Shown: in pieces, positions 7,403 to 14,470 of the stretch
Layout of the letters: every line of letters begins with the position of its first letter
How positions within the stretch are numbered: position 1 is the first letter of the stretch
Assembly: GCA_964470825.1 (NCBI GenBank)
Contig: CAYYEF010000008.1
Location: forward strand, 1-25,696
DNA length: 25,696 nt
From: CAYYEF01 sp964470825
GTDB taxonomy: Bacteria > Patescibacteriota > Minisyncoccia > Phycocordibacterales > JAACPR01
Direction: 5' to 3'
The notes under the pieces: model-generated
What the model was told of the DNA's origin: nothing
Databases searched by the model: none
What the model saw: the letters and a program-made list of their open reading frames with translations, nothing else
Program-made: the position numbers and the translations under genes

Positions 7403-8071
7403 ATGAAAATATTGCTGGTTGAAGATAATGTATCAATCAGAAATGTCCTACGATTAGGGCTTGAGGGCGAAGCATTTGCCGTTGATGAGGCAGAAGATGG
7501 AGAGAAGGGTTCTTACCTAGCACGCACAAATAAATATGACCTAATTCTTTTGGATAACGTCTTACCAAAGAAAATGGCTAAACAGGTTTGTACCGAAATT
7601 AGAGAGCAAAATATTTTTACTCCAATTCTTCTGTTGTCTGCAAAAACTGACACTGTTTCAAAAGTAGAATTATTAAAAGCTGGGGCCGATGATTATGTAA
7701 CTAAACCCTTCTCTTTCGAAGAATTAAAAGCCAGAATAAAAACTCTTCTTAGAAGACCCCACAAGATCGAGAGTATTATTTTAAAATCAGGAAATATAAC
7801 TTTAAATAAAGATACTCACGAAGTGACAAAAAGTGGCAAACGTCTTAACTTAACTAGAAAAGAATTTGGATTACTAGAACTATTAATGTCTAATGCTGGC
7901 AATGTCATAACCCGAGCAGACATGATTGAACATGTCTGGGATATTAATGCTGACCCTTTTTCTAATACAGTCGAAGCGCACATTCTAAATTTAAGACGTA
8001 AAATTGGTGATAATCACAAGAGGTTAATACGAAATATTCCTGGTAGAGGTTACAAAATAGCTTTTAATTAA
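7403..8071 (+). CDS. OmpR/PhoB-family response regulator
   Basis: A 222-residue two-component transcription factor. The receiver domain (1 to about 115) keeps the acidic pair E7/D8, phospho-acceptor D51, S79 and K101 (TKPF). The C-terminal winged-helix domain (about 123-222) shows LTRKEFGLLELLMSNAG, VWD and the final SNTVEAHILNLRRKIG ... IRNIPGRGYKI recognition region. After D51 the usual 'MLPGMDG' turn is NVLPKKMAKQ, a small departure. The kinase gene follows after 6 bases, so the two are an operon and probably a cognate pair. Target genes are unknown. Confidence 0.95.
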   Translation: MKILLVEDNVSIRNVLRLGLEGEAFAVDEAEDGEKGSYLARTNKYDLILLDNVLPKKMAKQVCTEIREQNIFTPILLLSAKTDTVSKVELLKAGADDYVTKPFSFEELKARIKTLLRRPHKIESIILKSGNITLNKDTHEVTKSGKRLNLTRKEFGLLELLMSNAGNVITRADMIEHVWDINADPFSNTVEAHILNLRRKIGDNHKRLIRNIPGRGYKIAFN

Positions 8072-8077
8072 AATAGC

Positions 8078-8782
8078 ATGATGAAAAATTACAAAATAAA
8101 AGATCGAATAAAAAATGATTCGATTGGTAAAATTTCGTGCGAAATAATTCATAATATTCTTAATCCGATAAATGGTTTGATTTTATATCTCGAAATGAAT
8201 AAAGATAATGAAAATATGAAACAAATTATCTCGCCCATCTCTGAAGCTAATGAAAAAATAAGAGAATTCATTCATGATATCGCCCATAGTTTTGAAAACC
8301 AAAAACAACAAGAAATTGTTAACTTAGAAAATCATATTATGGATATCTTGGAAATTATGAAACCAAAAGCCCTCGGTAGAGATGTTTCTTTCAATTTTAT
8401 AAGGAAGTATGAAGCTAATTTAATTATCGCCAACCAACTGAAAATATATCAGGTTTTTATTAATCTAATTTCTAATTCACTTGATGCATTTGAAAAAATA
8501 AATGATTCTAGGAAAAGAAGCGTCAGTATTGTCATCGATTCTGATTTTCAAAATAATTTATTATTAAAAGTTTCTGATAATGGATGTGGAATAGAAATAG
8601 AAAATTTAAATAAAATTTTTGAAAATAGCTTTAGCACAAAAGATAATGGTAGTGGGATTGGATTGTACAATACTAAAAAAATTATCGAGAATCATTTTGG
8701 TGGAAAAATTACTGTCAAAAGTGAATTGAATAAATATACTACATTCACCATTACCATTCCCAAAGTCAGACTAATTATTTAA
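8078..8782 (+). CDS. Soluble histidine kinase without a sensor domain
   Basis: A 234-residue sensor kinase consisting only of the dimerisation/phosphotransfer and catalytic parts. The H-box is EIIHNILNPINGL with phospho-acceptor H25; the N-box is QVFINLISNSLDAF (N129, N133); the ATP lid has DNGCGIE (167-173) and GSGIGLYNTKKIIENHFGG (191-209). There is no membrane helix and no PAS or HAMP region, since only about 18 residues precede the H-box. Input must come from elsewhere, perhaps a partner protein. It starts 6 bases after the response regulator. Its stop overlaps the truB stop on the other strand by four bases (8779-8782). Confidence 0.93.
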   Translation: MMKNYKIKDRIKNDSIGKISCEIIHNILNPINGLILYLEMNKDNENMKQIISPISEANEKIREFIHDIAHSFENQKQQEIVNLENHIMDILEIMKPKALGRDVSFNFIRKYEANLIIANQLKIYQVFINLISNSLDAFEKINDSRKRSVSIVIDSDFQNNLLLKVSDNGCGIEIENLNKIFENSFSTKDNGSGIGLYNTKKIIENHFGGKITVKSELNKYTTFTITIPKVRLII

Positions 8783-9588
8783 GGTAAGAAAATTTTTGAG
8801 CGTTTTAATGAAAATAATACTACTGGTAAACCAATTTCCTTCTCAATTTCTTCAGTTAAACCACGAATATAAGTACCGGTTGAGACCTTTAATTTTAGAG
8901 AAAAAATAGGGAATTCAGTTTTTGAAAAATTTTGAGCAGGAAAGTCGACGATGGCGATTTTTTCAGTAATAGTGCTTTTCAAAATCCCCTGCCATTTTTC
9001 TAAAATTTCTAATTGACGAAAATCGCCTTTCACTTTACTAATATTTTCGGTTAAATATTTTAGAAGTTCTTCTGAGGTAATTTTTCGCACATATTCATCA
9101 TTTTCGGTTTTCAAAATTTCAGCGCTATAAATTTTAATATCTTTTGATGGTCTCTCTATTTCGTGCGCCCTGCCAGATTTAAACCAATCAAATAGCGCCT
9201 GGCCAAGCACGTGACGAGAGGAGAACCAAGGAAATTTTTGTGTAGTTATCTTAGAAAGTTTTTCTGGCAAACTAGCGATTTTTTCTGGAGACAAATTATC
9301 ATTCGCCATTTTGTCCGTTGAAGTTCTTTGCACCAACCCCAACAAATCTCCCGTATCAGTTGAAAAACCAATCAAAAATTCTGCTACATATTCTTTATCA
9401 AAGTTTAAATACTCATCACGCTTCTGATTTTCTTCTTTACCAACCAAAACAATCATTTCCCCTTCAGCCATGGGATCAAGGCGACCTATGTATGATAAAG
9501 TTTCTTCTTTAAGGGTTGGTTCAGAAGCACGTAATTCATCTAGTGCCTCAAGAGGTGTTTGGCCAATTTGTTTATGGATTAATTTCAC
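8779..9588 (-). CDS. truB: tRNA pseudouridine(55) synthase TruB
   Basis: Converts U55 in the T-loop of tRNAs to pseudouridine. The catalytic motif is YIGRLDPMAEGEMIVLVG with D38 as nucleophile. Other family blocks are KEYVAEFLIGFSTDTGDLLG, a substrate-binding segment SSRHVLGQALFDWFKSGRAHEI, and the C-terminal STGTYIRGLTEEIEKEIG ... LKRSKIF. At 269 residues it is shorter than the E. coli enzyme (314), with a reduced C-terminal domain. The start is GTG; TATTAA lies about 10 bases upstream. It follows the membrane kinase by 15 bases and may be cotranscribed. Identity is firm although the sequence is divergent. Confidence 0.9.
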   Translation of the reverse strand: MKLIHKQIGQTPLEALDELRASEPTLKEETLSYIGRLDPMAEGEMIVLVGKEENQKRDEYLNFDKEYVAEFLIGFSTDTGDLLGLVQRTSTDKMANDNLSPEKIASLPEKLSKITTQKFPWFSSRHVLGQALFDWFKSGRAHEIERPSKDIKIYSAEILKTENDEYVRKITSEELLKYLTENISKVKGDFRQLEILEKWQGILKSTITEKIAIVDFPAQNFSKTEFPIFSLKLKVSTGTYIRGLTEEIEKEIGLPVVLFSLKRSKIFLP

Positions 9589-9603
9589 GACTAAAGATTA
9601 ATA

Positions 9604-11217
9604 CTATTTAACCGGCAATATAACTGTGAAAGTAGAACCTTTACCTACACCTTCAGAATAAGCAGCAACTGTACCACCATGAGCCTCAATAATATTTTTT
9701 ACAATATACAAACCATAACCAGTACTATCGACATTAATTTTTATTGACTCAGCACCGCGTCCACCTTCTCTGAAAAGATTCTTCATATCTTCGTGACTAA
9801 TTCCAACTCCAGTATCGATAATTTTAATAGTAACTTTTTTATCAGACACATTTTGCTCCAGGTTGATATCAATTTTTCCAGTTGGAGTATAGCGAATAGA
9901 ATTATCAATCAAATTTTTAATGGCTTCACCGAGTTGAGCAGAGTCTGCATTAATCAAAATATTTTGGGTATTTGGATTAAAATTAAGAGAAATATTTTTC
10001 TTGTCTGCAGACGGTTTCAAAAGCAGAATTTTATCTTTGATCAAATTAATTAAATTAACGTCAGACATTGAATAAGTAGTTTTGCCTGTTTTTAGATTGG
10101 CAGCATTCAAAATTTGTTGAACTGTTTCCACTCCGCGATTATCAGAATCAAAACCTTCTTGCACAACTTTTCTAGCAGCTTCTGGTAAAGGACCATAATC
10201 CCCTTCAAGAAGTCCTGAGAAAGCGTTGCGAGATTTAGTAAAGAAACCTTTGACCTGGTGACTGATAAAGTGGAGGAGGTTTGTTTGCTGACTGTTTATC
10301 TTATCAAGCGCTTCCCTTTGCTCGTCTACTTTTTTGACGGAGCGGATCAACAAAATACCACCAATAATTAAAACAATTAAAGTTACTGCGTTTAATATCT
10401 GATTTATATGATTTCTGATAAAAATAAATTGAGTTGCAACCATAAATATAGAAAGGAAGACTAATACTTGAGCTCCTAGAATTTTTACATTAAAGATTTT
10501 AAAACGCACAGCCGAAAAAGTAATCACCGCCAAAAAGATAGGCATACCTGCCAAAGCCCATAATGACCAGTTATAATTTTCTACATAATCCGCAATATAC
10601 AAAGAAACTAAATAAAGAATCAGGAATGAAATCAAACCTCCAAAAAATACTGAGTTTTTTAGTCTGTTTGGCTTATCTTTTTTAAAGGATATTATGTAAA
10701 TAATAATTATAGCAAATAAATAAAATATGTTGGCAAACAGGACGAAGGAATATACAATACTAAAATTTTCAACAGCTTCACAAATAATAGTATCGTAGCT
10801 CAACAACATCTGACCTGTAAGTGTAAAGTAAATTACTGGTACTATTGGTAAGAGAAGTAAGATATTTAATTTACTGGGAATATCTTTGTTAAAAAAGAAA
10901 AAATATGCAAAATTCAAAAACATAAAAAAGAAAAGTAGCTCAGTTAGCTCTAGTAAAGACCAAGCAAACATGGTTAATGGGCTGTTATATAATAATATCC
11001 AAACAATTAAATCAGATATGGCCCATAGAATAAATAAAAAAAGTGATAAAAATAGATATGAATTTAATTTATTACCCCTATCCTTAGTTAAAAAATAAAT
11101 TGAAATCAATAATCCTAAAATTATTAAAGGTACGTGAGAATAATATATTAAAGTAACTGGAATTTGCTCATTAACAACAGTTATACAAGACAATATATTT
11201 TTAACAAAATCAGACAT
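9604..11217 (-). CDS. Membrane histidine kinase with nine-helix N-terminal sensor
   Basis: A 537-residue sensor kinase. Hydrophobic segments are near residues 22-43, 52-76, 82-109, 117-137, 153-177, 188-209, 217-237, 246-266 and 273-292, a multi-helix sensor like the 7TM kinase N-terminal regions. A short coiled linker leads to the H-box LLHFISHQVKGF (phospho-acceptor probably H320). The catalytic domain carries the N-box LGEAIKNLIDNSIRYTP, DTGVGIS, STGYGLYIVKNIIEAHGG and GSTFTVILP. The H-box lacks the usual 'ELRTPL' and reads QVKGFF. No response regulator is adjacent on this strand; the OmpR-type gene at 7403 is nearby but has its own kinase. The ligand is unknown. Confidence 0.93.
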   Translation of the reverse strand: MSDFVKNILSCITVVNEQIPVTLIYYSHVPLIILGLLISIYFLTKDRGNKLNSYLFLSLFLFILWAISDLIVWILLYNSPLTMFAWSLLELTELLFFFMFLNFAYFFFFNKDIPSKLNILLLLPIVPVIYFTLTGQMLLSYDTIICEAVENFSIVYSFVLFANIFYLFAIIIIYIISFKKDKPNRLKNSVFFGGLISFLILYLVSLYIADYVENYNWSLWALAGMPIFLAVITFSAVRFKIFNVKILGAQVLVFLSIFMVATQFIFIRNHINQILNAVTLIVLIIGGILLIRSVKKVDEQREALDKINSQQTNLLHFISHQVKGFFTKSRNAFSGLLEGDYGPLPEAARKVVQEGFDSDNRGVETVQQILNAANLKTGKTTYSMSDVNLINLIKDKILLLKPSADKKNISLNFNPNTQNILINADSAQLGEAIKNLIDNSIRYTPTGKIDINLEQNVSDKKVTIKIIDTGVGISHEDMKNLFREGGRGAESIKINVDSTGYGLYIVKNIIEAHGGTVAAYSEGVGKGSTFTVILPVK

Positions 11218-11223
11218 ATTATA

Positions 11224-11229
11224 ATAATA
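11224..11229 (-). promoter_or_regulatory. -10 box of the membrane kinase gene
   Basis: TATTAT on the minus strand, 6 bases before the ATG at 11217, within the repetitive run TTATTATTATAATATG. No convincing -35. If real, the mRNA begins at the start codon. Confidence 0.45.
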
Positions 11230-11255
11230 ACCTTTAATTAATAAAATAAAATAAC

Positions 11256-12035
11256 TTATTCCACTTTTTTATAAAATTTTGTAAGTTCAATAATTTTTTC
11301 TTTTTTGGACAAATCATAACCCCACCACTTAGGATTATTTTCATCTTCTATTTCCTGTATAGGAATAATCATAGGGTTTAAACCGAAATTATTTTTAACA
11401 CAATCCAAAGCTGGTGCAAATATATCCATACAAAATTCTCCCTCCTTGCCCTCATCTCTAAAATTATCAAACAAAATAGCATTAGATATAAACAGAGCCA
11501 AAAAATTATAGTAATAATTTTTTGCCAACCCTCCATGAAAATGAAGCCAGTTTGAATAATCAAAGATTTTTTTTTCAAGTTCAGGATAATAAAAAAATAA
11601 TATTCTATGATGAAATTCAGTTAACAATTCACCCCATATTGTTTTAACGTCTACAATTTTTTTCCTGACAGAATCATCGAAATCAATTATTTTAAAAGCA
11701 TCCATAATAATTTCATTATTTTTTCCATGTCCACGATAAAAATATAATTTTCCTAGTGCATACTTATCATCATTCTCTGCAACAAACTTATCTTCTTTAT
11801 ACTCTATTAAAACAGGTTCTAGATTCAATCTTTTAGCTTTTTCTAAAAATTTTTCTATCTCATAATCTGGAGTAAAAATGTGTCTAAACAAAACTGCAAA
11901 GTTTTTATTTTGATCATTAAAAGGTTCTGGGAGTTTATCTCCTAAATATTCTTCTACTCGACGAACCAAATCTTTATCACTCTTTCTTTTCTCTAATTCT
12001 TTGTGTATATCACCCTCCTTAATATAGAAATCCAT
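11256..12035 (-). CDS. Protein of unknown function, 259 residues
   Basis: I do not recognise this family. The product is soluble, acidic and rich in aromatic residues, with no signal peptide or membrane helix. It looks like a mixed alpha/beta globular protein: an N-terminal charged helix region (EGDIHKELEKRKSDKDLVRRVEEY), a central part with the conserved-looking patches GKLYFYRGHGKNN, TEFHHRILFFYYPEL and NWLHFHGGLAKNYYYNF, and a WWGYDL segment near the end. The several histidines could bind metal, but no known motif is formed. I chose the ATG at 12035 over the upstream GTG at 12041, because an extended -10 box (12044-12049) lies 8 bases before the ATG and only 2 before the GTG. Confidence 0.75.
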   Translation of the reverse strand: MDFYIKEGDIHKELEKRKSDKDLVRRVEEYLGDKLPEPFNDQNKNFAVLFRHIFTPDYEIEKFLEKAKRLNLEPVLIEYKEDKFVAENDDKYALGKLYFYRGHGKNNEIIMDAFKIIDFDDSVRKKIVDVKTIWGELLTEFHHRILFFYYPELEKKIFDYSNWLHFHGGLAKNYYYNFLALFISNAILFDNFRDEGKEGEFCMDIFAPALDCVKNNFGLNPMIIPIQEIEDENNPKWWGYDLSKKEKIIELTKFYKKVE

Positions 12036-12043
12036 ATTCACAC

Positions 12044-12049
12044 ATTATA
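12044..12049 (-). promoter_or_regulatory. Extended -10 promoter that fixes the start of the unknown gene
   Basis: The minus strand reads TGTTATAAT. It lies directly beyond the T-run of the upstream terminator, so termination and re-initiation are packed together. No -35 is recognisable because that position falls in the terminator stem. Confidence 0.7.
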
Positions 12050-12053
12050 ACAA

Positions 12054-12093
12054 AAGAAAACCCCGCGCTCTAGATTAGTAGATAACGCGGGGG
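12054..12093 (-). terminator. GC-rich intrinsic terminator of the 184-residue protein gene
   Basis: Stem 12086-12092 with 12061-12067 (minus strand CCCCGCG / CGCGGGG), then TTTTCTTTT on the minus strand. It begins on the base after the stop codon of the gene at 12094. This is the most GC-rich hairpin in the window. Confidence 0.92.
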
Positions 12094-12648
12094 TTAAGGG
12101 TTAAGGTGTTTCCATCCGAATTTTCCAATCTCGACAATAACCGAATTCCGCAGAATCCAGTATCCGTTAGAAAGGACTATCGACGCTGAAAAAACCAGCG
12201 TGTCTTTGAAGGTAAAACCATCGAATCTCCCCTTGCGAAGAAAAGCGGTGGTCTTGAAAGCATCTTCGTAGATAGACAGTGCAATGAAAGCCGTCACATC
12301 ATTCTTCTTGATTGCCCAAAGGACAAGCAAAAATATACGACTAGGCACCCATGCAATGACTTTCAGAAAGATACTTCTGGACTCAAAGCGTTTGATCCAA
12401 TCAGCTCCGTGCTCTTTTACTGCTTCCACAGCATTCACACCAAGCCAATCAATTTTCATACGCTCATAAGCTACCAGATATCCGGCACACAAGACGATAC
12501 TGGCCAAAGTCATGACCAAACCACCATGTAGCGGACCCATCAAAGCGATGACGGTGATATAAAGCGGGTTGTCGAACAACCAGTCAATCACAGTCAAAAT
12601 GAAGTGGGCGGAACCCACTCTTACCCAATATTTTTTGTTAAAGTTCAC
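12094..12648 (-). CDS. Unknown membrane protein, 184 residues, in a GC-richer cassette
   Basis: I do not recognise the family. The protein has hydrophobic segments near residues 13-22, 30-60 (probably two helices), 93-113 and 150-170, separated by basic loops (RMKIDWLG, RKGRFDGFTFKD), so it is likely a multi-helix membrane protein. The start is GTG at 12648, preceded at 6 bases by a full AAAGGAGGT Shine-Dalgarno, unlike nearly every other gene here. Base composition is different: four 60-base lines across 12121-12360 hold 105 G/C (44%), against 17 of 60 in the adjacent line 11281-11340. With its own promoter, long leader and GC-rich terminator it forms a self-contained unit. This could be a highly expressed lineage gene or a recent acquisition. 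Confidence 0.8.
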   Translation of the reverse strand: MNFNKKYWVRVGSAHFILTVIDWLFDNPLYITVIALMGPLHGGLVMTLASIVLCAGYLVAYERMKIDWLGVNAVEAVKEHGADWIKRFESRSIFLKVIAWVPSRIFLLVLWAIKKNDVTAFIALSIYEDAFKTTAFLRKGRFDGFTFKDTLVFSASIVLSNGYWILRNSVIVEIGKFGWKHLNP

Positions 12649-12696
12649 TAACCCACCTCCTTTCTTGGTTGTTTATTGGTTGGTTAATTCCTATAT

Positions 12697-12724
12697 ATTA
12701 TAACACAACATATTAAAAAAGCAA
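12697..12724 (-). promoter_or_regulatory. Promoter of the 184-residue membrane protein gene
   Basis: -35 TTGCTT (12719-12724), 16-base spacer, extended -10 TGTTATAAT with the TATAAT at 12697-12702. About 40 bases of leader would follow, containing the repeated AACCAACCAA/ACAACCAA stretch and the strong Shine-Dalgarno (12655-12660). Confidence 0.8.
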
Positions 12725-12737
12725 GGTATTTAACCTT
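12715..12737 (-). terminator. Weak terminator overlapping the next promoter
   Basis: On the minus strand AAGGT-TAAAT-ACCTT (12737-12723) is followed by GC and six Ts. The stem is only 5 bp. The T-run doubles as part of the -35 of the next gene downstream. Confidence 0.4.
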
Positions 12738-12774
12738 CCTTCAAAATAAGTTGTTATTAGGGCTCTTTTTATTC

Positions 12775-13191
12775 TTATAGAGCATCTTGAGATTCTGGGG
12801 CTCCCTGTTCTAACTCACCTTCTTCATTTTCTTTATCTTCTGCCACGAATTCACTTGGATCTGAGCAGACTTCCCACTCATGAGCCGTTTCACTATTACA
12901 CTCAACTAGAGTAGCCAAATCTTTTTCCCATAAATCTATAATACATTGTTCATTGGACACGTCGCTACAATTTTCATCCAAAGTTTTTGTATATACTAAA
13001 AATTTTTGATAGTAACTTTCTTCATTATAAAAGCAAACATCAATAGAAGGATCACATTCAATGGCTAGTAATGTATGGTAATCTAAATTTACATAATATT
13101 TAAAGTAACTAAACAACATCGCAACAACAATTAATAACAATACCATTAGTGTGAAATAGTTAGTTTTTTCTTTTTTATTTTCTATTTCCAT
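12775..13191 (-). CDS. Cysteine-rich membrane-anchored extracytoplasmic protein
   Basis: A 138-residue protein of unknown function. A short charged cytoplasmic start is followed by one membrane helix (about residues 13-30), then a roughly 85-residue domain with exactly six cysteines (C46, C53, C75, C83, C98, C109) and a very acidic, Glu-rich tail (about 115-138). The cysteine spacing, with ECDPSIDVC and later CSDPS, suggests three disulfides in a small secreted domain. Localisation outside the membrane is inferred from the helix and the paired cysteines. No homologous family comes to mind. It is preceded by its own -10 box. Confidence 0.72.
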   Translation of the reverse strand: MEIENKKEKTNYFTLMVLLLIVVAMLFSYFKYYVNLDYHTLLAIECDPSIDVCFYNEESYYQKFLVYTKTLDENCSDVSNEQCIIDLWEKDLATLVECNSETAHEWEVCSDPSEFVAEDKENEEGELEQGAPESQDAL

Positions 13192-13201
13192 TATATAAAT
13201 A

Positions 13202-13207
13202 ATTATA
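13202..13207 (-). promoter_or_regulatory. -10 box of the cysteine-rich protein gene
   Basis: A perfect TATAAT on the minus strand, 10 bases before the ATG at 13191. The -35 region is poor (TTTACT with a 15-base spacer). Confidence 0.55.
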
Positions 13208-13231
13208 GAGCTTTTTGAAAAAAGTAAAAGC

Positions 13232-14419
13232 TTATTTTTTAATAACTATTTTTTGAAGTTGAACATACTTCTGAATAACATCTAGAAAATTTTCATGATT
13301 TAGATCAGAAGCCGATAAAATTCCTTTATCTAGAAAGTTATTATTTATAATATCTACTAAACCAGCCAAAACACCAACAGCAACAAGATAAAGTGTGGCG
13401 TTTGTTCCAACAATACTTTCGTGATCCACATCAAAATAATAACAAACATCTTTGTCATCATAATTTAACCAAACACCAATAAAATCTGAGCCCGTTAATT
13501 TGTGGTTGACATTGTCTAAATATATTAAATCTTCCTCTTTTATTTCTTTTTTATTTTTAATAATTTCAATTATTTTATTTAGAGAATATTGAGGTATGGC
13601 ATAAATAAACTTTCCAGGAATTTCTAGCATCCTAGACATTGCAATAACCTCGTCGTGTGGAATTAACATTCCCAATGGATAATTATCCATTTTTTTTATC
13701 GGTTCAATAAAATCTTTTGTATCAAATAAATTATCAATACCACTACTTTCTAGTTCAACATATTCTCCTTTGTCATTACAATAACCAGTATTACTCCATA
13801 CGGATTCATTCAGAAATTGATTTGGTGACCATGTTATATAAGGTTTTTCTAAAACACCCACAGGACTAGCAGAATCATATTCTATTTCAACAAAGGAATT
13901 TGGTAGACCATATTCCTTAGAACCCTTAATAATTAGTTGATGAATAATTCCCGGATTCATTCCCAAACTTAAAACGTGAGTATTTTTAACAAAGCTTGTT
14001 GAGAAAACTTTGATATCTCCGACAAAATTACTCATTGTTCCTAAGCTTGAATTTAAAGAACAGTTTAGATAACAAACACCCAAATAATCACTAGCCTGTA
14101 ATATTGGGAAAGTATCGTAATCGGTTAAATCTAATACAATATCTATATCATATTCTTTTTTTATTGAACGCAATATTTCTAGTACAGTATTATTTGTAAT
14201 ATTTTTTTTAAAGAATTTATAATCTAAATTTTTATGATCTATAAAATCAAAATTCAAAATATCATCATTTTTATCTAAAAAAACAAGATTATTAAAATCC
14301 TTTCTATATTTTGAAAAGATTTGTAAAAAAGCTCTGGAAACACCTCCGGATGCACCCAATATTAGTAGGTTTGGTTTTATTTTATTCACTGATTTTAAAA
14401 TCTTAACATGAAAAGGCAA
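13232..14419 (-). CDS. Homospermidine-synthase-like dehydrogenase (saccharopine dehydrogenase fold)
   Basis: A 395-residue NAD(P)-dependent enzyme. The N-terminal Rossmann motif is LLILGASGGVSRA (18-30). The middle shows LSLGMNPGIIHQLI (151-163, compare 'aNPGmVs' in homospermidine synthase), a TWSP...E block (196-205) and LIPHDEVIAMSRM (252-264), which resembles the 'fLitHgEsisia' block of homospermidine synthase. That enzyme makes homospermidine from putrescine or spermidine in polyamine metabolism. At 395 residues it is shorter than characterised enzymes (about 477), so the substrate is uncertain; carboxynorspermidine or saccharopine dehydrogenase relatives are alternatives. The start shown is TTG; a GTG at 14389, ten codons later and just before the Rossmann fold, is an alternative. 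No polyamine genes are adjacent. Confidence 0.65.
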   Translation of the reverse strand: MPFHVKILKSVNKIKPNLLILGASGGVSRAFLQIFSKYRKDFNNLVFLDKNDDILNFDFIDHKNLDYKFFKKNITNNTVLEILRSIKKEYDIDIVLDLTDYDTFPILQASDYLGVCYLNCSLNSSLGTMSNFVGDIKVFSTSFVKNTHVLSLGMNPGIIHQLIIKGSKEYGLPNSFVEIEYDSASPVGVLEKPYITWSPNQFLNESVWSNTGYCNDKGEYVELESSGIDNLFDTKDFIEPIKKMDNYPLGMLIPHDEVIAMSRMLEIPGKFIYAIPQYSLNKIIEIIKNKKEIKEEDLIYLDNVNHKLTGSDFIGVWLNYDDKDVCYYFDVDHESIVGTNATLYLVAVGVLAGLVDIINNNFLDKGILSASDLNHENFLDVIQKYVQLQKIVIKK

Positions 14420-14470
14420 CGTCGAAAAGTTAAGATATTTTAAATTGTTATCTTATTTAAATTAGAATTA

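Noticed and set aside
10886..11098. A Lys/Ser-rich frame on the plus strand opposite the membrane kinase.
   Set aside because: It is antisense to hydrophobic-helix codons, which generates Lys-rich frames by composition alone.
14420..14470. TAAGAT/ATCTTA hairpin between enolase and the dehydrogenase gene as a terminator.
   Set aside because: The stem is only 6 bp with a 13-base loop and no T-run on either strand.
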